NCBI GenBank assembly: GCA_963751105.1
Contig: CAVVTG010000002.1
Span: 1,302,001-1,366,000, forward strand
Source: JACVRW01 sp963751105
GTDB taxonomy: Bacteria; Actinomycetota; Thermoleophilia; Solirubrobacterales; Thermoleophilaceae
Reading direction: 5' to 3'
DNA: 64,000 bases
Below are positions 51,653 through 60,836 of the stretch, one piece after another; within the stretch, counting starts at the first letter, position 1; each line of letters begins with the position of its first letter. Under the pieces are notes generated by a model. The model made no database searches, had not been told where the DNA came from, and saw only the letters and a program-made list of their open reading frames with translations. A program made the position numbers and the translations under genes.

Positions 51653-52803
51653 GCCAGCGCCGCCAGGTCGTCGGCCAGGATTGCCGGGAACTCAGCGATC
51701 AGCGCATCCGCGGCCCGGTCCGCCGCGTGGCCGTCCCACAGCGGGATGGCGCAGGGGGTGGGCGGACGACCCGACAGGCGGACGTCACGCAGCGCGGCCG
51801 GCTTGTCCCCGATCAACTCGTTGGTGCCGTGGGTGATGGTCACCGGGCGCTCGGTGTTGGCGCGCAGCGTGTAGCAGTCGACGCCGAGCGCGGAAGCCTC
51901 CTCCTGCACTCCACCCGAGTCCGTCACGATGGCGCCCGCCCCGGTCTGGAGCGAGAGAAAGTCGAGATAGCCCACAGGATCGATGCAGCGCACCCCAGAG
52001 GACTCCAGCCGGCCGAGCAGATCGGCGTCGGACAGCCGGGCGCGGGTGCGCGGATGCACCGGGAAGATGACCGGAGCGCCGGCGCCGACGGCCGCGAGCG
52101 AACCGACGATCTCCGACAGTCGCTGAGGATCATCGACGTTCGACGGCCGGTGGAGGGTCACGAGGACGTACTCGCCGTGCTCCACGCCGTGCGGCCGCCA
52201 GGCGGCCCGCTCTCGCGCTCGCGCCTCGTAACGGCGGAGCGAGTCGATCATCGTGTTCCCCACGTAGCGCACGCGGGAGGTGTCCACGCCCTCGGACTGA
52301 AGGTTCGTGGTGGCCTCGGGACTGTGGGTCAGCAGGATGTCGGAGAGGCGGTCGGTCAGGACCCGGTTGATCTCCTCCGGCATGTCCCAGTCGCCCGAGC
52401 GAAGCCCCGCTTCGAGATGCGCGACCGGAATGCCCAGCTTCGACGCTGCGAGCGCGCAGGCCAGCGTGGAGTTGACGTCCCCGGCGACCACGACGACGGC
52501 CGGCCGCCGTTCGAGGAGGATCTCCTCGAACGCCATCAGGACCTTGGCCGTCTGCTCCCCATGGGTGCCCGAGCCGACTCCGAGGGAGCAGTCCGGCGTG
52601 GGGAAGCCCAGGTCCTCGAGGATCTCGTCGGACATCTTGCGGTCGTAGTGCTGGCCGGTGTGCACCACGAACTGCTCGCTCACACCACGCCGGCGCAGGG
52701 CGTCGATGAGCGGAGCCATCTTCACGAAGTTCGGCCGGGCGCCGACGACGTGGACCACGAGCTCGGCCTCGTTGAAGGGGATCGCTGCCGAAACCGCTGC
52801 CAT
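51649..52803 (-). CDS. wecB: UDP-N-acetylglucosamine 2-epimerase (non-hydrolysing)
   Basis: The 384-residue enzyme interconverts UDP-GlcNAc and UDP-ManNAc. Clear segments are VVGARPNFVKMAPLIDAL, VVHTGQHYDRKMSDEILEDL, VVAGDVNSTLACALAAS, VAHLEAGLRSGDWDMPEE, VRYVGNTMIDSL and TDSGGVQEEASALG. Length matches the family. It lies upstream of and overlapping the WecG/TagA-type gene, forming a ManNAc module. Confidence 0.95.
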   Translation of the reverse strand: MAAVSAAIPFNEAELVVHVVGARPNFVKMAPLIDALRRRGVSEQFVVHTGQHYDRKMSDEILEDLGFPTPDCSLGVGSGTHGEQTAKVLMAFEEILLERRPAVVVVAGDVNSTLACALAASKLGIPVAHLEAGLRSGDWDMPEEINRVLTDRLSDILLTHSPEATTNLQSEGVDTSRVRYVGNTMIDSLRRYEARARERAAWRPHGVEHGEYVLVTLHRPSNVDDPQRLSEIVGSLAAVGAGAPVIFPVHPRTRARLSDADLLGRLESSGVRCIDPVGYLDFLSLQTGAGAIVTDSGGVQEEASALGVDCYTLRANTERPVTITHGTNELIGDKPAALRDVRLSGRPPTPCAIPLWDGHAADRAADALIAEFPAILADDLAALA

Positions 52804-52806
52804 GGC

Positions 52807-53448
52807 TCAGGCCGCCACGAGGGTTGGCCCGGCCGTGCGGACCAGCCCGTTGACGTGCGCGAAGCGGCTCGCCTCGGTGCGATTCGAGACGCCGAGCTTG
52901 CGATACAGATTGGACAGGTGGAACTTGACCGTCTGCTCGGTCACCCACAGCTCGCGACCGATCCGGGCGTTGGTCATCCCGTCGGCGACGAAGCCGAGGA
53001 TCTCGCGCTCACGCCTGGTCAGGTCCTCCGCCCGCCCCGAGAGCCTGATCTCGCTGGGCGACGGCGGCAGGGCACTCGCGATGTTGCGATCCGCGACCTC
53101 GCGGATGAGCACGCCGATCGTCGGAAGGTGGGTGGACTTGGAGATGCAGGCGTTCGCGCCGGCATCGACGGCGAGCGCGACCCAGTCGTCGTCCATCCTC
53201 ATGCCCAGAAGAAGGATCGAGGCGGTGGGAGCCTCGTGGCGGCACTCACGGATGCGCGCCAGGGCGACGTCGGGATCCTGCATCTCGTCGACGACGACGA
53301 CGTCGGGCTGCTCTGCGGCGATCGGTTGACGAACGCTCGTGCGACCGTCGATCCTGCCGAGGATCTCGAGGCCGGGGGAGTTGCGCAGGGCGAGCCGAAT
53401 GGTCTCTACGACGAACGAGCTGTCGGCGACGATCACCAGGCGCTTCAA
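52807..53448 (-). CDS. NarL/LuxR-family response regulator
   Basis: The 213-residue protein has a receiver domain with the phosphoacceptor Asp in PDVVVVDEMQDPD (about residue 52) and conserved Lys in NACISKSTH (about 103), and a LuxR helix-turn-helix (residues about 145-200, LTRREREILGFVADGMTNAR, ELWVTEQTVKFHLSNLYRKL). Unlike the regulator at 33245, this receiver looks functional. No histidine kinase is adjacent. The TTG start at 53448 is preceded by agaaggga as ribosome binding site. It is 3 bases downstream of wecB on the same strand. Confidence 0.9.
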   Translation of the reverse strand: MKRLVIVADSSFVVETIRLALRNSPGLEILGRIDGRTSVRQPIAAEQPDVVVVDEMQDPDVALARIRECRHEAPTASILLLGMRMDDDWVALAVDAGANACISKSTHLPTIGVLIREVADRNIASALPPSPSEIRLSGRAEDLTRREREILGFVADGMTNARIGRELWVTEQTVKFHLSNLYRKLGVSNRTEASRFAHVNGLVRTAGPTLVAA

Positions 53449-53545
53449 CGGGTTCCCTTCTGCATTTGGGGGGTGACGCGCGGGGCCAGTCCCCGCACTG
53501 GACCAACGGGTGTGTTGCCCGATTTCTTGCTCGCCTTTCGGCCGG

Positions 53546-54538
53546 CTAGCGAGCCTGCTGATCCGCTGCCGCGCGGCGGTCTGTGGGCTGCGGCGATCCG
53601 CCGTTCGACCCACGCCTGCGGCGCTGCGGCCGGGACGACCGCACCGCTTCCTCGATCATCGGCTCCAGGAGCGCGGCCACTCCCACGATCACCGCCGAGG
53701 TGCCCATCCGGTTGAGCGCCGCGGCGGCCTGGACGCGCACGCGGTGGTCGGGATCGCGGGTGGCCTGCAGGAGCGGCTTGACGGCCTCGTGGGCCTCGAA
53801 TCCGCCCAGCGCGGCGGTGCACTCGCTGCGAACTCTGGGGTCGTCGCTGCGGAGGGCGTCCACCAGGGCCCCAATGGCCTGGGTGTCGCCGATCCTTCCG
53901 AGGACGTAGGCCGCCTCGGCGGCAGCCGAGCCGGTGCGCAACTCGGTCATGAGCGCGCCGACGCTCGTCGGGGCGAGCCGCACCAGCAGCTCCGCGGCGC
54001 GATCGACCACGATCCCGAGCTCATCCCGGAGTGAGCGGATCAGAAGCTGGATTGCGGCGGCTCTGGACTCCGGATTGCTGTCGGCGACCAGTCCCATGAA
54101 CAGCCGTGCATCCTGTTCGCCCAGAAGCTCGTCGTCCTCGCTGTGAACGAGCGCGTCGGCCACGGCCCGAGCACTCACCGACGCCCTCAGATCGACGATC
54201 GCCAGGATCGCCTGCTCGCGGGATTCGCCCTGCGCGGTGGGCAGGGAGCGGAGCGCCTCAGTGAGAGCGGCGCCATCCTGGCGCGCGTGCAGCACGTCCA
54301 CGGCCGCACAGCGCACGCTGTCTTCGGGGTCGAGCAGCCGCGCCTCCACGGCCTGGCCACCGCAGTCGTGTCCGAGCGTGCCGAGCGCCAGAATCGCCTC
54401 GGCCCTCACGGCGGCGCCGGCATCGGTCACCGGCCCCGACGTGCTCGGCTCCACCTCGGTGTAACAGGTGGCCTCCACGAGGCCTGCGACGTCCCTCCGG
54501 CGCTCCAGGGACTTGATTTTTGGCTTGCGTAGGCCCAC
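53546..54538 (-). CDS. HEAT-repeat protein, copy 1
   Basis: The 330-residue protein consists of repeated alpha-helical HEAT units, about six to eight, such as DDPRVRSECTAALGGFEAHE and DPDHRVRVQAAAALNRMGTS. It ends in a basic region (residues about 295-330). Its start (GTGGGCCTAC) resembles that of the paralogue at 59701, and the two share GIVVDRAAELLV(R/E)LAP. It is probably a scaffold. It is divergent from the Rho-N-like gene and upstream of the response regulator on the same strand. Confidence 0.82.
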   Translation of the reverse strand: MGLRKPKIKSLERRRDVAGLVEATCYTEVEPSTSGPVTDAGAAVRAEAILALGTLGHDCGGQAVEARLLDPEDSVRCAAVDVLHARQDGAALTEALRSLPTAQGESREQAILAIVDLRASVSARAVADALVHSEDDELLGEQDARLFMGLVADSNPESRAAAIQLLIRSLRDELGIVVDRAAELLVRLAPTSVGALMTELRTGSAAAEAAYVLGRIGDTQAIGALVDALRSDDPRVRSECTAALGGFEAHEAVKPLLQATRDPDHRVRVQAAAALNRMGTSAVIVGVAALLEPMIEEAVRSSRPQRRRRGSNGGSPQPTDRRAAADQQAR

Positions 54539-54665
54539 GGTCTCTCATGGAACAACGTTGCTGACCGCTCACACTTCCGCCAAAGTCGGCTCCGACTGCG
54601 TTCGGGGGCCGCATCGTTGGGCCCCCACCTTGAATTCCCCTCGCCGGACAGCCACCCTGTTGGGC

Positions 54666-55490
54666 GTGCTCCCCCAGCGCGAGCGACCCGAGGGCGAGAA
54701 GACCGTGGAGGGCTGGTGGGCCTTCGAGCCTGACGATCCGAGCAACGGCGACCAGCCGGCGGTCGTGGACAGCTCGAAGTCGAAGCGGGAGCTCTACCGA
54801 CAGGCGAAGGACGCAGGTATCGACGGCCGTTCGGCGATGAGCAAGGCACAGTTGGTCGAGGCGCTCCAGAGTCACCATTCGGCGACCTCGTCGAGCGAAC
54901 CCGCCACTCGAGAGGCGCCGCCGAGTTCAGCGTCGCGGCCGGAGACCCGCCGGCCGGAGCGGTGCTCGATCGTCTACCGGGAATCGGATCGAGAGGGCGC
55001 GTTCCACGTGGTCGTCACCGCGACCGACGGTTCGCAGAGGTCCGCCGCCCGCTCGCCGGCGTTCCGCGCCAAGGTGGGCGAACCCCGCCGCAGCGGCGCC
55101 GCGGAGGCCGCGCACCACCTGCTCGTCGAGCGCCTCGTGGCGGCCGGGTGGTGGCCTGCCGGCTCATCCGAGGAGTGGCCCGAGATCGAGTTCGTCCGAG
55201 TACGCCCCGCTGGTCCGCTCAGCGTTCGATCACTCGTCACCGTCGCGCGCTCGGCCGGCAGGGCGCGCTTCGTGGTCGAGAAGCTCGACGCCTACGGCAA
55301 TCCGACCCCGCTCGCGACCTCCGACCCGTTCAGGGCGCCCCGTCTCCTGCCAATCCGGCCGTCCAAGCAGGCGCAATCGGTGTTGAGGGAACTGCTCGAC
55401 CGCATGGAGACTGACGGCTGGAAGGTCGACGAGCACGTGGGCGACGAGTGGTATGCGGTCTCGCTGTGGCGCAGGCGGGACGCGACCTAG
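54666..55490 (+). CDS. Protein with a Rho-N-like domain and an unknown C-terminal domain
   Basis: The 274-residue protein has a short SAP-like domain of the Rho N-terminal type near residues 38-72 (ELYRQAKDAGIDGRSAMSKA), which in other proteins binds nucleic acid. The C-terminal half (about 100-270) has a mixed alpha/beta region with EGAFHVVVTATDGSQRSAA and EWPEIEFVRVRPAGPLSVRS that I do not recognise. GTG at 54666 and TTG at 54660 are alternative starts. It is divergent from a HEAT gene and convergent with the MBL gene, overlapping its stop by 4 bases. Confidence 0.7.
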   Translation: MLPQRERPEGEKTVEGWWAFEPDDPSNGDQPAVVDSSKSKRELYRQAKDAGIDGRSAMSKAQLVEALQSHHSATSSSEPATREAPPSSASRPETRRPERCSIVYRESDREGAFHVVVTATDGSQRSAARSPAFRAKVGEPRRSGAAEAAHHLLVERLVAAGWWPAGSSEEWPEIEFVRVRPAGPLSVRSLVTVARSAGRARFVVEKLDAYGNPTPLATSDPFRAPRLLPIRPSKQAQSVLRELLDRMETDGWKVDEHVGDEWYAVSLWRRRDAT

Positions 55491-56485
55491 GCGGAGGCCT
55501 CGAACAGCGTGATCCCGTCGCGGTCGTGCTCACGGGCGCGTCCGTCGGCGAGCAGCAGGTCCACGTGCCCGAGCACCTCGGAGAGCGTGAGATACGCCTG
55601 GGTCACCGCGATGTTCCCCCACAGGGCCTGAGCGATCTCGTACGCCGTCCGGGGTCGCGCCTCGAGCAGCCGCTCGATCTTGTCGGCCCGTCGACGGTGC
55701 AACGTCAGGCGCTCATCGATCAGCGCCCGGTGGTCGGTGACCGGGTCGCCGTGGCCCGGCAGGACCAGGGAGACGTCCATCTCGCGCGTGGCGCGGAGTG
55801 AATCAAGGTAGGCCAGCAATGCCTTGGGACGCTCGGTCGTGCCGTTGCGCGGCCTGGTGATGAGCGGATTTGACGAGATGTGCTTCAACAGATGATCGGC
55901 GGCGATCAGCATGCGGCGCTCCCGGTCGTGGAAGACGGTGTCGGTCGGACTGTGTCCCGGCCGGTGGTGGACGTGCAGCGTGCGGTCGCGCAGCCGAATC
56001 GGCTCCCCGTCTCGCAGCACCCGGCTGACGTCCACACGCGAGCCCCATGCGCGGAAAGCCCGGGACACCGACGCTAGAGCGGTGGCGACGTCCTCCGGTA
56101 TTCCGTGCTGCAGCATCATCTCCAGGGCGAACTCGTCGTCTGCCTGGGCCTCCTCCGAGAAGTTCTCGACGTAGGGCACGGCGGCGTCGATGGCGGCGAC
56201 CTCGGCCCCTGACCGTGAGGCCACGAGCGACACGAGACCGAGGTGGTCGATGTGCTGATGGGTGAGGATGACCAGCTCGATGTCCTCGAGCGCGTGGCCG
56301 AGCCCGGACAGGCCCCGCTGCAACTCGTCGAACGATGTTCCCGAGTTCGGTCCGGCGTCCACGAGCGTCAGCGGGTCGTCCTCGATGAGGTAGACGTTGA
56401 CCCGGCCGACGGCGAACGGTGTCGGGATGGCGAGCCGGTGGATGCCCGCGTCGGCCGCTGCGGCGTAGGGGTCGTCCGTGGACAC
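55487..56485 (-). CDS. Metallo-beta-lactamase-fold hydrolase
   Basis: The 332-residue protein has the MBL motif THQHIDHLG (about residue 92, H-x-H-x-D-H) and further metal ligands HHRPGHSPTD (about 180) and the HGDPVTDHRA segment. A helical C-terminal winged-helix-like region (residues about 265-330, AYEIAQALWGNI) follows, as in MBL hydrolases of the LACTB2 or YobT type. It may hydrolyse thioesters or other esters. Substrate unknown. The GTG at 56485 leaves 25 bases to the divergent GTG at 56511; an ATG at 56503 is possible. Confidence 0.85.
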   Translation of the reverse strand: MSTDDPYAAAADAGIHRLAIPTPFAVGRVNVYLIEDDPLTLVDAGPNSGTSFDELQRGLSGLGHALEDIELVILTHQHIDHLGLVSLVASRSGAEVAAIDAAVPYVENFSEEAQADDEFALEMMLQHGIPEDVATALASVSRAFRAWGSRVDVSRVLRDGEPIRLRDRTLHVHHRPGHSPTDTVFHDRERRMLIAADHLLKHISSNPLITRPRNGTTERPKALLAYLDSLRATREMDVSLVLPGHGDPVTDHRALIDERLTLHRRRADKIERLLEARPRTAYEIAQALWGNIAVTQAYLTLSEVLGHVDLLLADGRAREHDRDGITLFEASA

Positions 56486-56510
56486 GCTCGGCGGACTGTA
56501 CATTCGCCTC

Positions 56511-57023
56511 GTGAGGCTGGTGCTTGCGTGCACGTTGCTCGTCGCCGCGCTCGCCTGCGTCTACTCGCTGGGCCAGGAGGACGGATACCGCGCCCGCTCC
56601 TTCGTGATCCAGGTGCCCTCACGGTTCGCCGGCGCCAGCGGTGTGGAGCTCGCCCGTACCGACCGCGTGCTGGCCCGCGCCGTCGCGCTGTCCGGGGTCA
56701 GCGGCGTCGGCGTGGACTGGCTGCGGCGCCGCTCGAAGGCCGAGACCACGTCGCGGCTCGACCTCGCCTTCACGGTCACCGCACCCCGGCGTGAGGACGC
56801 CGCGGCGCTCGCCACCGGGTACGCCAAGTCCTTCCGCCGGGCGATACCCGATGACAGCGGGCTTCCCCTGCGTGGAGCCGGGGCGCGCACCGCCCAGGGC
56901 GTGCTCGGCCCGTTCGGGTGGACGTTGCTCGGCGGCTTCGTGGGCTTCTGGCTGGGCTTGGCGCTGGCGATCGTCCGTGGCGGACTGCGCCCTCGCAGCC
57001 GCTCGCTCGCGGAGCCCGCCTAG
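56511..57023 (+). CDS. Mini-Wzz-like membrane protein
   Basis: The 170-residue protein has an N-terminal helix (MRLVLACTLLVAALACVYSL) and a C-terminal helix (GWTLLGGFVGFWLGLALAIV) with a roughly 105-residue exported domain between them. The domain carries YRARSFVIQVPS and LDLAFTVTAPRREDAAALAT, which look like a Wzz/chain-length fold. It lacks a kinase domain, so it may be an adaptor to the Wzc-type kinase at 47326. It stands divergent from the MBL gene and convergent with the phosphomannomutase. Confidence 0.6.
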   Translation: MRLVLACTLLVAALACVYSLGQEDGYRARSFVIQVPSRFAGASGVELARTDRVLARAVALSGVSGVGVDWLRRRSKAETTSRLDLAFTVTAPRREDAAALATGYAKSFRRAIPDDSGLPLRGAGARTAQGVLGPFGWTLLGGFVGFWLGLALAIVRGGLRPRSRSLAEPA

Positions 57024-57027
57024 CGAT

Positions 57028-58395
57028 CTAGGCTCGTATCGAGCCCAGCACCTCGTCCCGCTTCTCCTCCATGTGCTCGTGCGAGACCATCGACTCGAGG
57101 TTGAGCCTCAGAAGCGGCTCGGTGTTCGAGGGCCGCACGTTGAAATGCCAGTCGTCGTAGTCCACCGACAGCCCGTCGAGCTCAGAGATCTCCCCGTCCG
57201 AGTAGCTCTCCTTCAGCTCGTCGACCTTCTGGTCCTGGTCGTTCACCTCGGAGTTGATCTCGCCCGAGATGAAGTAGCGCGAGCGCAGTGGCTCGAGCAG
57301 CTCCGAGAGGCTCCGGCCCTCGCTCGAGACGAGCTCGAGCACGAGCAGCGCCGGGATCGTCCCGGAGTCGGCGCAGTAGAAGTCGCGAAAGTAGTAGTGC
57401 CCCGACACCTCGCCTCCGAAGGCCGCATCCGTCTCCCGCATGCGCGTCTTGAAGAACGCGTGGCCCACCCGGTTGACGAGCGCCGTACCGCCGGCGCGCT
57501 CGATCACGTCACGCACCGCCCGGGAGGCACGGACGTCGTAGAGGATCGTCGCTCCCGGCTCCTTCGCCACGATCGACTCCGCCAACAGAGCGGTGAGGAA
57601 GTCCCCGGCCACGAACTCACCGGTGTCGTCGATGAAGAAGCAGCGGTCGCCGTCTCCGTCCCAGGCGATCCCCAGATCTGCCCCGGTATCGCGCACCTTG
57701 TCGATGATGAAGCGCCGGTTCTCCTCCAGCAGAGGGTTGGGCTCGTGGTCCGGAAATTCGCCGTCGGGTTCCCAGTAGGTCGTGACCTGCTCGACCGGGA
57801 AGCGGTCGAGGAGCGGGCCGACCATCGGGCCGGCCATCCCGTTGCCGCCGTCGAGCACCAGCTTGAGCGGGCGAATCTGCTCGGCATCGATGTACCCGAG
57901 CGCCGCCTCCCGGAACGGCTCGGACACGTCCTCGGTCGTGATCGCGCCTGGGGAGGACGAGGGCGGGCCGGGCTCCCCTGCGCTGACGATCTCGCGCAGC
58001 TCGCCGATACCCGAGTCTCCCGACAGGGCGAGCGCGCCGCGCCTGACGAGCTTGGCTCCCGTGTACGAGGCCGGATTGTGCGACGCGGTGCACATCAGCC
58101 CGCCGTCGAGCCCACGCGAGCCCACGGTCCAGTAGACCATCTCCGTGCCGGCCATCCCGACGTCGAGCACGTCCGCGCCCTCGTCGGCGATTCCGCGCGC
58201 GTACTGCTCGGCCATCGACGGCGCCGACAGCCGCATGTCGCGGCCGAGCGCCACCCGCAGCTGCTCGACGGGCACGTCCTCGAGGTCCGACAAGACTCGC
58301 GCGAACCCGCGGCCGATCCGATAGGCCAGCGCCTCGTCCATCTGGTCGGGGTAGGTGCCCCGAACGTCGTAGGCCTTGAAGATCGAAGGGTCCAT
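57028..58395 (-). CDS. Phosphomannomutase/phosphoglucomutase
   Basis: The 455-residue protein is an alpha-D-phosphohexomutase. All family loops are present: the phosphoserine loop CTASHNPASYTG (about residue 104), the metal loop IAWDGDGDRCFF (about 243), the sugar-binding loop GGEVSGHYYFRD (about 329) and the phosphate-binding loop VRPSNTEPLLRLN (about 425). It supplies mannose-1-phosphate or glucose-1-phosphate for the locus. The ATG at 58395 starts at the family-typical DPSIFKAYDVRG. Confidence 0.95.
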   Translation of the reverse strand: MDPSIFKAYDVRGTYPDQMDEALAYRIGRGFARVLSDLEDVPVEQLRVALGRDMRLSAPSMAEQYARGIADEGADVLDVGMAGTEMVYWTVGSRGLDGGLMCTASHNPASYTGAKLVRRGALALSGDSGIGELREIVSAGEPGPPSSSPGAITTEDVSEPFREAALGYIDAEQIRPLKLVLDGGNGMAGPMVGPLLDRFPVEQVTTYWEPDGEFPDHEPNPLLEENRRFIIDKVRDTGADLGIAWDGDGDRCFFIDDTGEFVAGDFLTALLAESIVAKEPGATILYDVRASRAVRDVIERAGGTALVNRVGHAFFKTRMRETDAAFGGEVSGHYYFRDFYCADSGTIPALLVLELVSSEGRSLSELLEPLRSRYFISGEINSEVNDQDQKVDELKESYSDGEISELDGLSVDYDDWHFNVRPSNTEPLLRLNLESMVSHEHMEEKRDEVLGSIRA

Positions 58396-58423
58396 GGACG
58401 GGCTGGACCCTACCGCCCGGATG

Positions 58424-59701
58424 CTAGGTCTGGTCCCCGCCGGGGCCCGCCGGCTCAGCCTCCGGCCTGCCGCCGTTTCGAGGCGCGACCGCGGGTGGGT
58501 GCGTTGGCGTCGCGCCGTTCGGCCGGCTCGGTTCCGTCCGCTCGCTCGTGGGCTGGGCGGGCGGCGGCGTGGGCGGGGTCTCGCCGGCCGCCTGATTCCA
58601 GCGGAGCTGGCCGGTGGTCGGTGGGGGGGCGGCGTCCTCACTTGCCTTGGGAGAGGACGAGCGCCGGGCGGGCGTGGCCTGCGGAGCTGCGGGTGCATCC
58701 CCCTCTGCCTTGGCGGGCGCCCGCCGCGCGGACTTCTTCTTCGGGGCAGCGGCGGACTTCGCCTGCTTCGTGCGTCCTCCCGAGCCCGTCGAGCGCCCGG
58801 CCTCCAGCACCACGGGTCGCAACAGCTCCGCCACGCCCACGATCACCGCGGTTGTGCCGAACTCGTCGAGCGCCATCCGGGACTGCGTTCGCACGACCTG
58901 ATCGGAGTCGCGCGTGGCGCGAACGAGCGGGGCGACCGCGAGCGGATCGCCGATCTCGGCCAGGGCCGCGGCGGACTCGGCGCGGACGTTGGCCCTGTCG
59001 TGCGCGAGCGCCTCGATCAGGGCCTCCACGGTGCGGGGGTCTGCGATCTTGCCCAGAATCCAGGCCGCGGCCGCCGGCGCCCGGCCGGAGCGCAGCTCGT
59101 CGACCAGCCCCGCGGTGCTCTGGGGCGCGAGCTCCACGAGCAGCTCCGCCGCGCGATCCACCACGATGCCCCGTTCGTCCGCGAGAGCGCCGATGAGGAA
59201 ATCGATCACTTCCGTCCGCCGCCCAGCCGCAGCGCCGTCGAGCAGTGCGTCGACCAGAGCGAGGTCCTCGCCTCCCAGAAGTCGCTCGTCCTGAGCGTGC
59301 ACGAGTGCGCGCACGGCCACGGCGGAGTCGACGGTCTCGCCCAGGCTCGTAAGGGCACGCCGCGCGAGCTCGAGGGAGCGTCCCTCTTCGGCCGGCAGCC
59401 AGCTCAGCGCGTCCACCAGCGAGTCCGTGGCCTTGCGCTGGTGGAGAACCCGGACCGCGGCGCAGCGAACATCGTCCACGGGGTCCTGGAGCGCCGAGCT
59501 CACCGCCTGGCTGCCGGCGTCCTGGCCGAGCGAACCGAGGGCCCGAACCGCATCCGCTCGCACGGCGGCGCCGAGGTCGCCCACGGCGCCGTCCTCCGTG
59601 GCTTGGAGATCGGTGTAGTGAACGGCCCTGACCAGCCCGTCCACGTCGCCTGCGCGGGTCAGTGCCGGGATGTCCGGTTTACGGTCTTTGAGAAGGCCCA
59701 C
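58424..59701 (-). CDS. HEAT-repeat protein, copy 2, with disordered tail
   Basis: The 425-residue protein has about seven HEAT units (residues 1-300, for example DPRTVEALIEALAHDRANVR) and a long Lys/Ala/Pro-rich tail (about 310-425), probably disordered. Its repeat half matches the copy at 53546 through most of its length. The GTG at 59701 (GTGGGCCTTC) is the equivalent start. It shares the strand with corA upstream and the phosphohexomutase downstream. Such proteins scaffold other proteins; the partner is unknown. Confidence 0.82.
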   Translation of the reverse strand: MGLLKDRKPDIPALTRAGDVDGLVRAVHYTDLQATEDGAVGDLGAAVRADAVRALGSLGQDAGSQAVSSALQDPVDDVRCAAVRVLHQRKATDSLVDALSWLPAEEGRSLELARRALTSLGETVDSAVAVRALVHAQDERLLGGEDLALVDALLDGAAAGRRTEVIDFLIGALADERGIVVDRAAELLVELAPQSTAGLVDELRSGRAPAAAAWILGKIADPRTVEALIEALAHDRANVRAESAAALAEIGDPLAVAPLVRATRDSDQVVRTQSRMALDEFGTTAVIVGVAELLRPVVLEAGRSTGSGGRTKQAKSAAAPKKKSARRAPAKAEGDAPAAPQATPARRSSSPKASEDAAPPPTTGQLRWNQAAGETPPTPPPAQPTSERTEPSRPNGATPTHPPAVAPRNGGRPEAEPAGPGGDQT

Positions 59702-59763
59702 TCTCAGAGACACAACGGAGCTGAGGACGTTGGCTTCCGCGGCGCCTATCGAACGTAGCCCCG

Positions 59764-60756
59764 CTAGAGCCAGCCGCGCCGGCGGAAATAGCCCACCATG
59801 CCCACCAGTACGACGACCATGCCGCCGAGAATTCCCCAGAACGCCTCGACGCCGTCGGCGAACGGGAAGTCGACGTTCATCCCGAACACGCTCGCAAACA
59901 GGGTCAGCGGCAGGATCACCACGCTGAACGCCGTGAGCACGCGCAGCACCTCGTTCACGCGGTGCGAGAGCACGGACTCGTTGGTGTCCTCGAGCGCCTC
60001 CACGACCTCTTTGTAGTTCTCGAGCATGTCCCAGATGCGCTCGGAGGCGTCGACGATGTCGTCGAAGTAGACCTCCAGATCGTCGGCCAGGTAACGCTGC
60101 TTGGTCCGTTCGAGGTCGCGCAGCACCGCGCGCTGAGGCCTGATGATCTTGCGGAAGTTGATGATCTCCTGCTTGGAGTTCGAGAGGTCGCGCACGACCT
60201 CCTCGGCCTTGCCCTCGAAGATGTCCTCCTCGAGCCGCTCGAGCTTGTTGCCGATCTTGCGCAGCATCGGGAAGCAGTAGTCGAACGAGTCGTCGACGAT
60301 CTTGTAGAGGAGGTAGCCGCTGCCCTTGGAGAACAGGCTCTCGCGCACCTCCTCGGAGGACCGGCAACGCTCGAACAGGTACTCCACCGGAGGCACCGGT
60401 GTGTTGGGCAGCGTGATCAGGAAGTCGGGCCCGATGAAGATGTCGAGCTCGGCCGCGTTGAGGCGTCCGACCGACTTGTCGAAGACCGGGAAGTAGAGAA
60501 CGATGAACAGGTACTCGTCGTACTCGTCGATCTTCGGCCGCTGGTTGCGGGAGAGCACGTCCTCGTAGTCGAGGGGATGGAAGTCGAAATGCTCCTCGAG
60601 CCAGGCGCGGTCGACCGGGCCCGGACGCTCCACGTTGACCCAGCGGAGGCCCCCGTGGGTGACCTCCTCGACGTTGGGCTCAGCCGAAGCGGCGCGTGCG
60701 GGATCGACCCGCGCGCGAGCGGAGCGCCTGAGGCGTGGCTTCGGAAGGCTCGGCAT
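59764..60756 (-). CDS. corA: CorA-family magnesium/cobalt transporter
   Basis: The 330-residue protein has the CorA cytoplasmic domain (residues about 35-265, long helices such as YKEVVEALEDTNESVLSHRV) and two C-terminal membrane helices with the signature SVFGMNVDFPF (GMN motif, about residue 290) and a basic end GYFRRRGWL. It forms a pentameric channel. It is divergent from the riboswitch-controlled operon, leaving room for two promoters. Confidence 0.94.
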   Translation of the reverse strand: MPSLPKPRLRRSARARVDPARAASAEPNVEEVTHGGLRWVNVERPGPVDRAWLEEHFDFHPLDYEDVLSRNQRPKIDEYDEYLFIVLYFPVFDKSVGRLNAAELDIFIGPDFLITLPNTPVPPVEYLFERCRSSEEVRESLFSKGSGYLLYKIVDDSFDYCFPMLRKIGNKLERLEEDIFEGKAEEVVRDLSNSKQEIINFRKIIRPQRAVLRDLERTKQRYLADDLEVYFDDIVDASERIWDMLENYKEVVEALEDTNESVLSHRVNEVLRVLTAFSVVILPLTLFASVFGMNVDFPFADGVEAFWGILGGMVVVLVGMVGYFRRRGWL

Positions 60757-60790
60757 CAGGTCTGAGCGGGTCGTCCAGCGGGTTCACGCC

Positions 60791-60819
60791 TTCAGTCTAC
60801 CTCCGCCCGGTGTTACTCT
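60791..60819 (+). promoter_or_regulatory. Candidate promoter of the riboswitch operon
   Basis: TTCAGT (60791-60796) and TACTCT (60814-60819) are separated by 17 bases, and the riboswitch begins 18 bases later. The -35 is a weak match; the -10 fits TAnnnT. Confidence 0.4.
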
Positions 60820-60836
60820 CTGGCGCAGACATAGCC

